From contig JAKAVN010000015.1 of the NCBI GenBank assembly GCA_021827495.1, forward strand, positions 1 to 40,047: a DNA stretch of 40,047 nt. The letters are read 5' to 3'. Positions 23,397 through 32,182 of this stretch are shown piece after piece (the stretch's first letter is position 1; every line of letters starts with the position of its first letter). The notes under the pieces were generated by a model. The model saw only the letters and a list, made by a program, of their open reading frames with translations, was not told the origin of the DNA and ran no database searches. Origin of the DNA: Deltaproteobacteria bacterium. GTDB lineage: Bacteria; Desulfobacterota; Binatia; Binatales; Binataceae. A program made the translations under genes and the position numbers.

Positions 23397-24626
23397 ATGG
23401 CGAATGCGGAGAATGGCGCGCAGCTCATGCTGTCAGGGGTCAAGGTGCTCGACTTTACCCAGTACCTGGCCGGCCCGACGGTGACGCGGCTGATGGCCGA
23501 AATGGGCGCGGAGATCATCAAGATTGAAATCGCCCCCATGGGCGACCCCTCGCGGCTTCTGCCCACCATCAAGAACGGCCGCAGCGCCTACTTCGTGCAG
23601 CAGAACCGTGGCAAGAAGAGCCTGTGCCTCGATCTCGCGCAACCGCGCGCGGGCGAGATCATCAAGGAGCTGGCCGCCAAGGTCGACGTCGTGGTGGAAA
23701 ACTTCGGCCCTGGCGTGATGCAGCGAAAGGGCTTCGAATACGAGGACCTGAAGAAGATCAACCCCCGGCTGATCATGGCTTCGATCTCGACCTTCGGCCG
23801 CAAGAGTCCGCTCTCGCACAAGACCGGCTTCGACATGATTGCGCAGGCATTTTCCGGGATGATGCACATGACCGGCGAGCCCGACGGTCCGCCGACTTTC
23901 GTGGGCATGGGCCTGGCCGACGTCGGCAGCGGCGTCCACGCGTTTGCCGCGATCGGCTATGCGCTGTTCCATCGCGAGCGCACGGGAATCGGCCAATACA
24001 TCGATATCTCGATGATCGACGCTCTTTACCATGCCCACGATCTCAACGTGCAGACCTATACGATGACCAACGGCGAGTTCGTGCCCAAGCGCATGGGGCG
24101 GTTTCATAACCAGATATGTCCGGCCGGGGTCTACAAGCTGCCCCAGGGATGGACGTTCATTCTGGTTCTCGACCGCCAGTGGTCCAACATCGCGCGGGCG
24201 ATGGGCCGGCCGGAACTGATCGACGACCCGCGCTTCAAAACCAGCGCCGACCGGGTCACCAATAGGGACCAATTGAATCCTATCGTGCAGGACTGGCTGC
24301 TCTCATTCAAAGACGATGAGGCGGCGCTGGCCGCGCTCGACGAATTCAGGATTCCGGCGGCTCCCGTGATGTCCATCGCCGACACTGTATCGCACCCCTA
24401 TTTCAAGGAGCGCGGAATGGCGCGCAACGTGCCCGACCCGATTCTCGGAGAGGTAACGATACCGGGTTTTCCCCTAAAGTTCTCTGCCTATCCCGATCTG
24501 CCGCACCTCGAGGCGCCGCTACTGGGCCAGCATGGGTCCGAGATACTTGGCAGCCATCTAGGCTATTCGGCCGCCCAGGTCGAAGAACTTTTTCGCAGCG
24601 GCGTCATGCGCCGCGAGGATCGGTAA
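23397..24626 (+). CDS. Family III CoA-transferase (CaiB/BaiF)
   Basis: A 409-residue enzyme and a paralogue of the gene at 5742-7016. Conserved parts are VLDFTQYLAGPTVTRLMAE, VENFGPGVM, INPRLIMASIS and QYIDISMIDA; the probable catalytic aspartate is D175 in LADVGSG. A GGAGAG lies about 8 bases before the ATG. Its place after a crotonase gene and near acyl-CoA dehydrogenase and SDR genes suggests it activates, or recycles CoA for, the acid degraded by this module. The acid itself is not identifiable. Confidence 0.87.
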   Translation: MANAENGAQLMLSGVKVLDFTQYLAGPTVTRLMAEMGAEIIKIEIAPMGDPSRLLPTIKNGRSAYFVQQNRGKKSLCLDLAQPRAGEIIKELAAKVDVVVENFGPGVMQRKGFEYEDLKKINPRLIMASISTFGRKSPLSHKTGFDMIAQAFSGMMHMTGEPDGPPTFVGMGLADVGSGVHAFAAIGYALFHRERTGIGQYIDISMIDALYHAHDLNVQTYTMTNGEFVPKRMGRFHNQICPAGVYKLPQGWTFILVLDRQWSNIARAMGRPELIDDPRFKTSADRVTNRDQLNPIVQDWLLSFKDDEAALAALDEFRIPAAPVMSIADTVSHPYFKERGMARNVPDPILGEVTIPGFPLKFSAYPDLPHLEAPLLGQHGSEILGSHLGYSAAQVEELFRSGVMRREDR

Positions 24627-24778
24627 GCTACACCCAAAGCATCGCGTTGCGCCGTAACGCGCCGGTAGAGAATGGATACTCTAACGGGTTGGCCGAGTAC
24701 GGATAGCGCTCAGCCGCCGCGCCGGGACAGTCCGCGCGGCGGCCGAGATTTTTGCTCAGACCCTGGAAAGTCGAAAAA

Positions 24779-25324
24779 TCAGCTTGGAAGGGAGAGGTTT
24801 TCCGCAGGCACGACGGAGCTATCGGCGCTTGCTTGCACCTCACGCGGCAAAGCCAGCGCGACGCTGAGCCAAGCCATGAGCGGACCAAGCAGCAGCGCGG
24901 CGGTTGCGTATACCCAAGGGATAAACAGCGCCGGTATCGTGTGCGCCTGCGCCGCCAGCGCAACTCCCACGTAACAGGCGAAGCCGAAGAAGATTCCGGG
25001 AATCAGCGCAAACGCCGGAATCCGCCCTAGGTATAGCAGCGCAAGCGTCATCACGAAGACGATGGCGCTGTTGGGCAGCGCCACCGCGCCTGCGATTGGA
25101 TCGATCGTAAAGGCCAGCGCGAAAAAGATCACGCCCGAGACGGTCCCGACGATCAGTGTCGGGAACAGCTTCCTGATGCCCTCCAGGTTCGGGGCCACCA
25201 GGAAGGCGCCTCCCCAAGTGACGTACGTCGCCCATATCGGCAGCTTGGCGAAGACGAAGAGCGGGATAGTGAGAGCTGCAAGGGCGGCGCAGACCCATTC
25301 CAGAGGAATGAGATTCTTGTGCAT
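24779..25324 (-). CDS. DUF1097-like inner-membrane protein
   Basis: A 181-residue membrane protein with about five hydrophobic segments from residue 8 to 165 and a short polar C-terminus. The pattern WATYVTWGGAFLV near TM2, LGRIPAFALIPGIFFGFACYVG in the middle and the overall length resemble the DUF1097 family (YahC-like proteins). Its function is unknown. I chose ATG 25324 because GGAGAGGA lies about 8 bases upstream and the first helix begins soon after it; the upstream in-frame extension is arginine-rich and not membrane-like. It stands alone between the CoA-transferase and a 390-base gap. Confidence 0.65.
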   Translation of the reverse strand: MHKNLIPLEWVCAALAALTIPLFVFAKLPIWATYVTWGGAFLVAPNLEGIRKLFPTLIVGTVSGVIFFALAFTIDPIAGAVALPNSAIVFVMTLALLYLGRIPAFALIPGIFFGFACYVGVALAAQAHTIPALFIPWVYATAALLLGPLMAWLSVALALPREVQASADSSVVPAENLSLPS

Positions 25325-25711
25325 CGCGGAATCCTCTCCTCTCTCAATGATTCGCGGCTCAGCCCGCGTCATTCCGTGGGCGCGCCGCACAGCCCGGCGG
25401 CGGCGCCATCTTCGCGCATACCTACGCAGCTTCCCGGCTTGCGTCAAGTGCTGTCCGGCGCCGCACCACCCAATCGCATCGCCCCCGGCGATTCGAACGC
25501 GCAAGGACGCTCCGGTCGTTCGCGAGGCCTTGGAAGGGCGGGACGTGAAGTACGGCGCTTGCCCTTCCTCCCCGCCGTCGGGAGGCGCGGCGGCGCGCGT
25601 GCGGATTAGTTGGAGTGTGGCGCCCGACGTTCTTCGTAGATGACCGTGGCCGAAGCCGGAGAATCGGTTCGCGCTGCCATCGCTACCCTGCTGTGTTGCG
25701 GTCTTGTGGTT
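25325..25711. other. Non-coding stretch upstream of the DUF1097-like gene
   Basis: About 390 bases between two minus-strand genes. I see no supportable gene, repeat or clear terminator; it should contain the promoter of the membrane protein gene and the 3' end signal of the aminopeptidase gene. Confidence 0.35.
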
Positions 25712-28291
25712 TCAGCCCTTGAGCGTGGCGGCGAGGTTCGCGCCCTCGCGCCGGCGAAAGGCCACCGCCACCCGCAGGCGCTCCAGATGCTGGTCGATTA
25801 TCTTGCCGCCGAGCCTGATCCGATGCGCCTGGAAAAACTCGTGCACTTCGGCCTCGCGCTCGAGCAACCCAACGATCGCCTCGCACATCCGCGGCAGCGC
25901 CGCGTCGGGGAACTTGCGGATCATCTCCTCCCAGTGGGTCTTCACAAAGTCCCACGCCTCGTAGCGGCAGGTGCTGTTGAGCAGCAGCGCATGCATCAGG
26001 TAGGGCGCGTTCTGGGTGCGCACCTCGCCGCTCAGCGTCAGCTCCATCGTGGCGCGCAAAAGCTCGGCGCGATGGAAGCCGGCGAGTGAAAACAGGTAGC
26101 GCTGCTCCTCCTGCGGAGTCCGCGCAGACTTAAAGTTTTGCTTGAACTCATGGTAACGTGCCTGGTCGCCGGCGTGAGCCAGGACGTTGATCAGTGGCGG
26201 CACCAGGTCGCGGTCCACTGCGGCCGGGTCCTTGAGATAGCGCGCGTAGGTCTCGGCCGCGCGCCGCTGCACTTCGCCGTCGTCGCCGAGCGTGCCCAGC
26301 GCACCCCATAGCGTGCCGCGCAACTGGCGCATCAGTTCGTCCTCGCCGGGACGCGCATCCCATCCCAGGCGCGCCGCCGCGGCCCCCACGATCTCGCGCA
26401 CCGCGGCGGCCAGCGCCGGACGCTCGGCGTCGTTGACGATCATGTCGAGATAGCCGAGCGGCGAGAGCATCGCGCGCCACACGTTGAGATCGGTCTCGCC
26501 GTGCATCGCGTGCAGCATCGCGAGGACTTCCTTAAGCGGCATCATCCCAGCCACCGTCGCGGCCCATGAATCGCTAACCAGTCCATAGCGTTCCACCGCT
26601 TTGAGCTCGCCCAGGTTGCGGCGCAGGGCCGCGAGCGAATCCGGCGCGTAGCGCACCCGGTAAAACCCGTGGCCGCCCTCGTTGAGCAGCGCCCATTCCA
26701 CGCGCCCGCCCAAATCGAGCGTCGCCTCGCGGCCGTCGAGCAGCAGCTTGTGCGTCGCAACGCCCTTGTCGGTTTTCGCCCGCACCAGCACCGGCACCTG
26801 CCAAAGTTGATCCGATCCGGCGGCGCCTTCGGGAAGATAGAAAAACCGGCGCTGGCGCACGGCCAGCGAGCAGCCGTCGGCTGCCACCGCCGCTTCGACG
26901 ATCGGAAAGCCGGGCTGAAAAATCCACGAGTCCATCAGCTTGCGCACCGGCTCGCCCGAGGCCCGCTCCAGCGCGTCCCACAGGTCGCCGGTCTCGGCGT
27001 TGGCGTACTGATGCTTGCGCAGGTAGGCGGCGATGCCTTTGCGGAAGCGCTCCGCGCCCAGGTACTGCTCGAGCATCCTGAGCACCGAGGCGCCCTTCTC
27101 GTAGGTCAACACGTCGAACATCGAACGCGCGTCCTCGGGGCTCAGTACGGTGTATTCGATCGGCCGGGTGCTGCCCAGCGCGTCGATCGCCATCGCCGCC
27201 GTGCGCGAGGCCGAAAAGCTCTCCCAGCGCTTCCAATGGGGTTTCCAGGCGTCGACCGCGAGCATCTCCATGAAGGTGGCGAAGGCCTCGTTGAGCCAGA
27301 TGCCGTTCCACCACTTCATCGTGACCAGGTCGCCGAACCACATGTGGGCGTTCTCATGCGCCACGACGTCGGCCACCCGCTCGAGTTCGGCGCGCGAGGC
27401 GGCGTGCTCGTCGATCAGCAGCGCGGTCTCGCGGAAAGTGATCGCGCCCAGGTTCTCCATCGCGCCCGAGGCGAAGTCGGGAATCGCGATCAGGTCGAGC
27501 TTGTCGCCCGGGTAGGGCAGCTCGTAGTAGTTGGCGAACCACTTGAGCGAGAAAGCGCCGATCTCGCGCGCCCACGCGGTCAGCGCCCGCTTGCCCGGCA
27601 CGTGCGCGACGCACAGCGCGGTGCCGGCGTCGGCCGGCTCGGTCGCCTCGAACTCGCCCACGATGAAGGCGAGCAGGTAGGTCGACATCTTGATCGTCTC
27701 CTTGAAGACGATCTCTTTTTTGCCGCCGCCCAGCCCGCGCTCGCTGGCGGCGCCGGCGTTGGAAAAAGCGCTCAGGTTTTCATCGATCACCAGGCGCACT
27801 TTGAAGCGCGCCTTCAGCGCCGGCTCGTCCCAACAGGGAATCGCGCGGCGCGCGTCGGTCGCCTCGAACTGCGTGCTGGCGACCAGATGGGTGTTGCCCT
27901 GCGCGTCCTTGTAAGTGCTGCGATAGAAGCCATGCAGCTTGTCGTTGAGGACGCCGCGAAAGGCGATGCGCAGCGTCCATTCGCCGGGCTCCAGCTCGCG
28001 CTCGAAGCGCAGGCGGGCGCGTTCGAGCGCGGGCTCCAACTCGGCCTTGCCGGCGACGGTAACGCCGCCGCGCTCGGCGCTCACGCGGTCGATCTCGAGT
28101 TCGAGCGCGTTGAGTACGACCTCGGCGGCCGCGCTGACGATCCGTACCGCGACGTTCTCTTCGCCCGCGAAGGTGAAGGCGCGAAGATCCGGAGCCAGGC
28201 TTATTTCATAGCGCTCCGGCACCACGTTCGGCGGAAGCCGGTATTCGGAAGCCTGGTCGGCGGCAAGCGGAGCACTTTCCTGATCTATCAT
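25712..28291 (-). CDS. M1 family zinc aminopeptidase
   Basis: An 859-residue cytosolic metallo-aminopeptidase of the puromycin-sensitive/tricorn-interacting-factor group. The N-terminal beta domain (about 15-215) contains PCWDEPALKARF. The catalytic domain has the exopeptidase motif GAMEN (276-280) and the zinc site H312-E313-x-x-H316 with E335 in NEAFATF. Then come a small beta domain and a helical ERAP1-like C-terminus. The size matches the family. The ATG at 28291 has a weak AAAAGG about 10 bases upstream; the longer frame adds an unlike segment. A long open frame lies antisense across this gene and is a composition artefact. Its role beside hopanoid genes is likely only positional. Confidence 0.9.
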   Translation of the reverse strand: MIDQESAPLAADQASEYRLPPNVVPERYEISLAPDLRAFTFAGEENVAVRIVSAAAEVVLNALELEIDRVSAERGGVTVAGKAELEPALERARLRFERELEPGEWTLRIAFRGVLNDKLHGFYRSTYKDAQGNTHLVASTQFEATDARRAIPCWDEPALKARFKVRLVIDENLSAFSNAGAASERGLGGGKKEIVFKETIKMSTYLLAFIVGEFEATEPADAGTALCVAHVPGKRALTAWAREIGAFSLKWFANYYELPYPGDKLDLIAIPDFASGAMENLGAITFRETALLIDEHAASRAELERVADVVAHENAHMWFGDLVTMKWWNGIWLNEAFATFMEMLAVDAWKPHWKRWESFSASRTAAMAIDALGSTRPIEYTVLSPEDARSMFDVLTYEKGASVLRMLEQYLGAERFRKGIAAYLRKHQYANAETGDLWDALERASGEPVRKLMDSWIFQPGFPIVEAAVAADGCSLAVRQRRFFYLPEGAAGSDQLWQVPVLVRAKTDKGVATHKLLLDGREATLDLGGRVEWALLNEGGHGFYRVRYAPDSLAALRRNLGELKAVERYGLVSDSWAATVAGMMPLKEVLAMLHAMHGETDLNVWRAMLSPLGYLDMIVNDAERPALAAAVREIVGAAAARLGWDARPGEDELMRQLRGTLWGALGTLGDDGEVQRRAAETYARYLKDPAAVDRDLVPPLINVLAHAGDQARYHEFKQNFKSARTPQEEQRYLFSLAGFHRAELLRATMELTLSGEVRTQNAPYLMHALLLNSTCRYEAWDFVKTHWEEMIRKFPDAALPRMCEAIVGLLEREAEVHEFFQAHRIRLGGKIIDQHLERLRVAVAFRRREGANLAATLKG

Positions 28292-28456
28292 TGGAAATAG
28301 CCTTTTCTGGGAATAGCCTTCCTGAGGTTTGGACTTGCTGGTTGGCGAGCCGGGGCTGCGCCGCCCCGCGTCCCGCATAGACTACCGCGCCGCGCGGCAG
28401 CGGCCAATCGCGCGCGACCGTCCGCCAGGCCGCGGAAGCCACGGCGCGGCCCGTGG

Positions 28457-29362
28457 CTAAGGAGCGCCGTGCGCCGCAGGCGCCGCCCCGGCGCCGGTGC
28501 GGGCGAGTTCGGCAAAATTCGTGAGCCGCGCGCCCGCCCCTTTAAGCGCGACCGGCAACAGCGGGCTGGTCAGGATTTCGACTTCGCGCTGCGCCGCCGG
28601 CGGCGGCGGAATGCCGCCCGCGTCGGCCGCCGGATGGGCGTAAATCTCGGTCAGCCCGGGGCGCAGCCGCGCGATCACGCCCAGCATGTAGTGCTCGCTC
28701 AAGTTGCCGCTCTGATGGAGCCCGAAGAGCCAATCGGTGGATTTGATTCCCCGCGCGGCCATTTTCCGGCGTGCGCGCCTGGAAAGCGCACGGAAGATGG
28801 CCGCCTCGACCAGTTTGCGCGGCGCGTTGTCGCGCGCCAGCGCCAGGGTCGTCAGCACCGGCTCGCGCGGCAGCCGGATATAGGGTACGCGGTATTCCGA
28901 GGCCAGGTCGAGCAGGATGTCGTTGATCACCGGATGGACGTGGAAGTTCAGATGGCCGTCGATATGGTTGAGATAGCCGACCAGCTCGAGGTGCAGATCG
29001 ATCTGCGCGCGGCATTCGTCGGCGAGCCTGGCGCGCAGGCCGCGGTTGAAAAAATAGCGCAGCCCGCCCAGCACCGGGTTTTCGGCGAAACGGCCGGCCG
29101 CATCGACCAGGCCGCCCAGCCGCGCGGGCTCAAGCACGCTTTGCCCCTTGCAGACGACCAGATGAAGGCCGACGTCGAGGCCGGGGCATTCGCGCGCCGC
29201 CGCCGCCGCCGCGTCGCGCGCCGGTGTCGCCACCATCAGGCTCGCGCCGCGCAACACGCCCTCGCGATGAGCCCGCAGGATGCCGGCGTTGACCTCGGCG
29301 GAAGCGCCAAAATCGTCGGCGGTGAAGATGACGGACTTCGACTTCGTCATCGACTCAAGCAT
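28457..29362 (-). CDS. hpnK: Hopanoid-associated YdjC/ChbG family deacetylase HpnK
   Basis: A 301-residue metal-dependent deacetylase of the ChbG/YdjC fold. The strand-1 motif FTADDFG carries the metal-binding Asp pair; GLHLVV and HIDGHLNFHVHP supply the histidines. The sequence and its place next to hpnG and the squalene/hopanoid operon fit HpnK, whose precise reaction is not established but which is thought to act on sugar-modified hopanoids. An in-frame ATG at 29350 is an alternative start; GGCGGA before 29362 is only a weak site. It is divergent from hpnG with about 100 bases between. Confidence 0.8.
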   Translation of the reverse strand: MLESMTKSKSVIFTADDFGASAEVNAGILRAHREGVLRGASLMVATPARDAAAAAARECPGLDVGLHLVVCKGQSVLEPARLGGLVDAAGRFAENPVLGGLRYFFNRGLRARLADECRAQIDLHLELVGYLNHIDGHLNFHVHPVINDILLDLASEYRVPYIRLPREPVLTTLALARDNAPRKLVEAAIFRALSRRARRKMAARGIKSTDWLFGLHQSGNLSEHYMLGVIARLRPGLTEIYAHPAADAGGIPPPPAAQREVEILTSPLLPVALKGAGARLTNFAELARTGAGAAPAAHGAP

Positions 29363-29463
29363 ACGCGCGCAATCCGCCGCGCTTGTGCCACAATGCTATT
29401 GACGCGCGCCGCCACTGGCGCAATTTTGCTAGCAACCGCGGCGCGGCTCAAGCTGAAACCCTG

Positions 29464-30213
29464 GTGATCCTGATCTTTTACGCATTCGCGCGCGAGGCCG
29501 CCGCTTTCAAGCGCCGGCTTGAGGGCCGCAGCGCGCTCGGAATCGACGGGCTGCGAGGCTTTCGCGCCCGGCTCGGCGCCACGGAAATCGCCGGCGTCGC
29601 GACCGGGCTCGGGACGCGCCGCGCGGCCGAGACCACGCGCCGGGCGCTGCAATCGTTGGCGCCGGTGGACCTCGTGATCGCAACCGGGCTCGCCGGAGCG
29701 CTCAGCGAAGAGCTGCAACCCGGCGATTTGGTGCTCGCCGATCGCTTGATTCTTGACCGCGAGCGCCCCGGCCTTGCGCCAGCAATGATTGCGATTGCTC
29801 CCGCCGATCTCGCCCGCTTCACGGCCGCGCTGCGGGCGCAGCGGATAAAGTTCGCAACCGGGGCGATCCTGACCGCCGCGCAAATTCTCAACGATGGCGG
29901 CGCCAAGCGCGGCGCGCGCGCCCGGACCGGCGCGCTCGCGGTCGACATGGAAAGCGCCGCCGTGGCCGCCGAGGCGCATCGATGCGGACTGCGCTTCGCC
30001 TGCGTGCGCGCGGTGCTCGACACGGTCGATGAGGAGATCGTGGGGGCGGAACTGGCGGGGCCCGACGGCGAGGTGCGGCCGCTGGCGGCCGCGGGCTTCG
30101 TGCTGCGCAATCCGGCGGCAGCCATCGGGCTGGCGCGGATGATGCGCAGCCTCAATCGCGCGGCGGCGGCGCTGGCCGCCGCGCTGGAGGCGCTGAGCCG
30201 CGCCAGCGGCTGA
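29464..30213 (+). CDS. hpnG: Hopanoid-associated nucleoside phosphorylase HpnG
   Basis: A 249-residue protein of the nucleoside phosphorylase/nucleosidase superfamily. It has the strand pattern GVATGLGTRRAA, VDLVIATGLAGAL, the substrate segment VDMESAAVAAEA and the ACVRAVLDT strand. HpnG removes adenine from adenosylhopane to give ribosylhopane (established for the family). HpnH, which makes that substrate, is not in this window. The start is uncertain: a GTG at 29464 opens right at the first strand (ILIFYAFAREAAAF) with no good binding site. It is convergent with the carotenoid-type gene, 13 bases apart, and divergent from hpnK. Confidence 0.82.
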   Translation: MILIFYAFAREAAAFKRRLEGRSALGIDGLRGFRARLGATEIAGVATGLGTRRAAETTRRALQSLAPVDLVIATGLAGALSEELQPGDLVLADRLILDRERPGLAPAMIAIAPADLARFTAALRAQRIKFATGAILTAAQILNDGGAKRGARARTGALAVDMESAAVAAEAHRCGLRFACVRAVLDTVDEEIVGAELAGPDGEVRPLAAAGFVLRNPAAAIGLARMMRSLNRAAAALAAALEALSRASG

Positions 30214-30226
30214 CGCTGGCGCGCCG

Positions 30227-31126
30227 TTACGCGGCGCCCCGGCGCCTGGCCGCCCGTACCGGCGGCGCACCGGTCCACAGCGCAAGTGATCGCTCGTAGG
30301 GAAAGTCCTCCAGATGGCGCTCCACGGCGGCGCCGTCGCCCCAGCATTCGGCGCGGCTCACGATATGGAGCCCCAGCGCCAGCAGCGGCAGGAAGATGAA
30401 AATTCCCGCCCACGCGATTTCGGCCGCCCCGATGCGGAACAGCATTACGAGGCCAAAGCCGACAATTCCGGCGTACAGCCCCGGCCCCCAAAGCGCCCGC
30501 GCGGGCGCCGCCGGCGCCGCGCCCAGCGGCTTGCCGCCAGCGCGATTGAGCCGGCGGTCCAGCCACTGAAAGATCGCCACGGTTACCGCCGCGACGAAAT
30601 ACCATCCGAGATAGTTGCTGATCGGCACGCCGAAATGCGGACCCGGCGGGTCGTACCAGAAAATTCTGCCCAGAAACCAGCGCGCGCCGCGCACGCTCAG
30701 CGGATCGACCACCATGTCGACCATCACCATGAACAGCGCGGCCATCAGCCATACCCGCGGCGCGCCTCTTAGCTCCCACGTATCCAGCGTCCGCACGTCC
30801 CATCCGCGCCGGTAAAGCGGCGCGCTCAGCAGCAGCGCGACGGTGTAGCTCGCAAACGACAGAAAGGTGAACGAGAGCGAGTCCATGAACGGCACGCCGG
30901 CGATCCAGATTTCGCGGCCGCGCGTCGCCTGGATGTAATGGTAGAGCCCGAACGGAAAGCCGTTGTGCACCGAACTCCATTCGCAGGCCCACGCCACCGC
31001 ATAGGTCAGCACCGTGAACAGCGCCGTAGTGCGCAAGCCGAAGTTGACGATGGCGATTATCAGGTAGCAGCCCAGGAACACGAACACATAGGGCCGCAGG
31101 GCGATTGTCGAGAGCAACAGATGCAT
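30227..31126 (-). CDS. Carotenoid biosynthesis membrane protein (DUF422/CruF-like)
   Basis: A 299-residue polytopic membrane protein with about seven hydrophobic helices. It resembles CruF/bisanhydrobacterioruberin hydratase proteins (carotenoid biosynthesis family, DUF422), with WACEWSSVHNGFPFGLYHY, DMVVDPLSVRGARWF and GVPISNYLGWY as recognisable membrane-edge motifs. CruF adds water to the psi end of carotenes. In this operon it could act on a C30 carotenoid made from squalene-type intermediates, or on hopanoid precursors; both are inferences. It is the last gene of the operon, 19 bases after hpnA. The chosen ATG begins right before the first helix. Confidence 0.75.
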   Translation of the reverse strand: MHLLLSTIALRPYVFVFLGCYLIIAIVNFGLRTTALFTVLTYAVAWACEWSSVHNGFPFGLYHYIQATRGREIWIAGVPFMDSLSFTFLSFASYTVALLLSAPLYRRGWDVRTLDTWELRGAPRVWLMAALFMVMVDMVVDPLSVRGARWFLGRIFWYDPPGPHFGVPISNYLGWYFVAAVTVAIFQWLDRRLNRAGGKPLGAAPAAPARALWGPGLYAGIVGFGLVMLFRIGAAEIAWAGIFIFLPLLALGLHIVSRAECWGDGAAVERHLEDFPYERSLALWTGAPPVRAARRRGAA

Positions 31127-31145
31127 CGCCGCCGCCGCTTCCGCC

Positions 31146-32177
31146 TCAGGCCGCAGGAGAATGCCGCTGGCCGTGCGGAGTTGGCCGCACGGCGCCGATC
31201 GAACGGAAGAACTCGATCGCGCGCGCCAGCGCACCGTCGATCGGACGCGGAGAGTATCCCAGCGCCGCGCGGGCCTTGGCGGAATCGAAAAACATTTTCT
31301 TGCGCGCCATCCGCACCTCGGTCAGGCTCGCGCGCGGCGCGCGGCGGGTAATCGTGCGCGCGATCGCCTCGGCGCCCAGCGCGAAGGTCCAGGCGACCGC
31401 GTACGGAACGCGAATCCTGGGCGCGCCCAGGCCTGACAGCGCGGCCAGCCGGCCGAGCATCTGCTCCAGCGTCAGGTTCTCGCCGCCCAGGATGTATTTC
31501 TCGCCGACCACGCCGCGCTCGGCGGCCAGCAGATGGCCCGCCGCCGCGTCTTCGACGTCGACCAGGTTGAGTCCGGTGTCCATGAAGGCCGGCATCCGGC
31601 GGTTCAAAAAATCGACAATTATACGGCCGGTCGGCGTCGGCTTGTAATCGTGCGGGCCAATCGGCGTGGACGGATTGACGATCACCACCGGCAGGCCTTC
31701 GCGCGCCGCCTTGAGCGCCTCCTGCTCAGCGAGGAATTTAGATCGTTTGTAGGGACCCACCATGTCGCCGAGCGCAACCGGCGTGTCCTCGCGCCCGGAT
31801 TCGCCGTGCGGGATGCCGAGCGCGCCGACCGTGCTGGTATGGACTATTCGGCGGACCCTGGCGCGGCGCGCCGCGGCCAGCACGTTCCTGGTACCCTCGA
31901 CATTGGCCGCATACATCGGCGCGGGATCGAGCACCCACAGCCGGTAGTCGGCGGCCACGTGGTAGACCTCGGCGCATCCGCGCGCCGCCTGCTCCACCGC
32001 TTCAGCATCGCGCAGGTCGCCCCACGCAAACTCGCAGGGCAAACCCTTAAGCGCGCGGAGATCGGCGCCCTTGCGCACCAGCGCGCGCACCGCGTCTCCC
32101 CGCGCCAGCAAGGCGCGCACCACATGGCTGCCGACGAAGCCGTTAGCGCCCGTTACCAGTGCGGTTCGCTCAGCCAT
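31146..32177 (-). CDS. hpnA: Hopanoid-associated sugar epimerase HpnA
   Basis: A 343-residue extended SDR/NAD-dependent epimerase. The N-terminal TGANGFVG binds the cofactor. Y-x-x-x-K occurs as YKRSK after TSTVGALG, and HVAADYRLW is a specific mark of the HpnA group. The role in hopanoid side-chain or sugar chemistry is not experimentally clear. It follows hpnE by 5 bases and precedes the carotenoid-type gene by 19 bases, so it is surely within the operon. A TGAGG lies just before the chosen ATG; the upstream open extension is arginine-rich and overlaps hpnE. Confidence 0.86.
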   Translation of the reverse strand: MAERTALVTGANGFVGSHVVRALLARGDAVRALVRKGADLRALKGLPCEFAWGDLRDAEAVEQAARGCAEVYHVAADYRLWVLDPAPMYAANVEGTRNVLAAARRARVRRIVHTSTVGALGIPHGESGREDTPVALGDMVGPYKRSKFLAEQEALKAAREGLPVVIVNPSTPIGPHDYKPTPTGRIIVDFLNRRMPAFMDTGLNLVDVEDAAAGHLLAAERGVVGEKYILGGENLTLEQMLGRLAALSGLGAPRIRVPYAVAWTFALGAEAIARTITRRAPRASLTEVRMARKKMFFDSAKARAALGYSPRPIDGALARAIEFFRSIGAVRPTPHGQRHSPAA

Positions 32178-32182
32178 TGGCC

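Noticed and set aside
26669-28300. A 543-codon open frame antisense to the M1 aminopeptidase
   Set aside because: Its translation is rich in Arg, His and Gln with no motif, and the other strand has HEXXH and GAMEN. It is a by-product of GC-rich codon usage.
29478-30992. A 504-codon minus-strand frame spanning hpnG and the carotenoid-type gene
   Set aside because: It is composed of serine/arginine-rich sequence and covers two genes that have clear family motifs in other frames.
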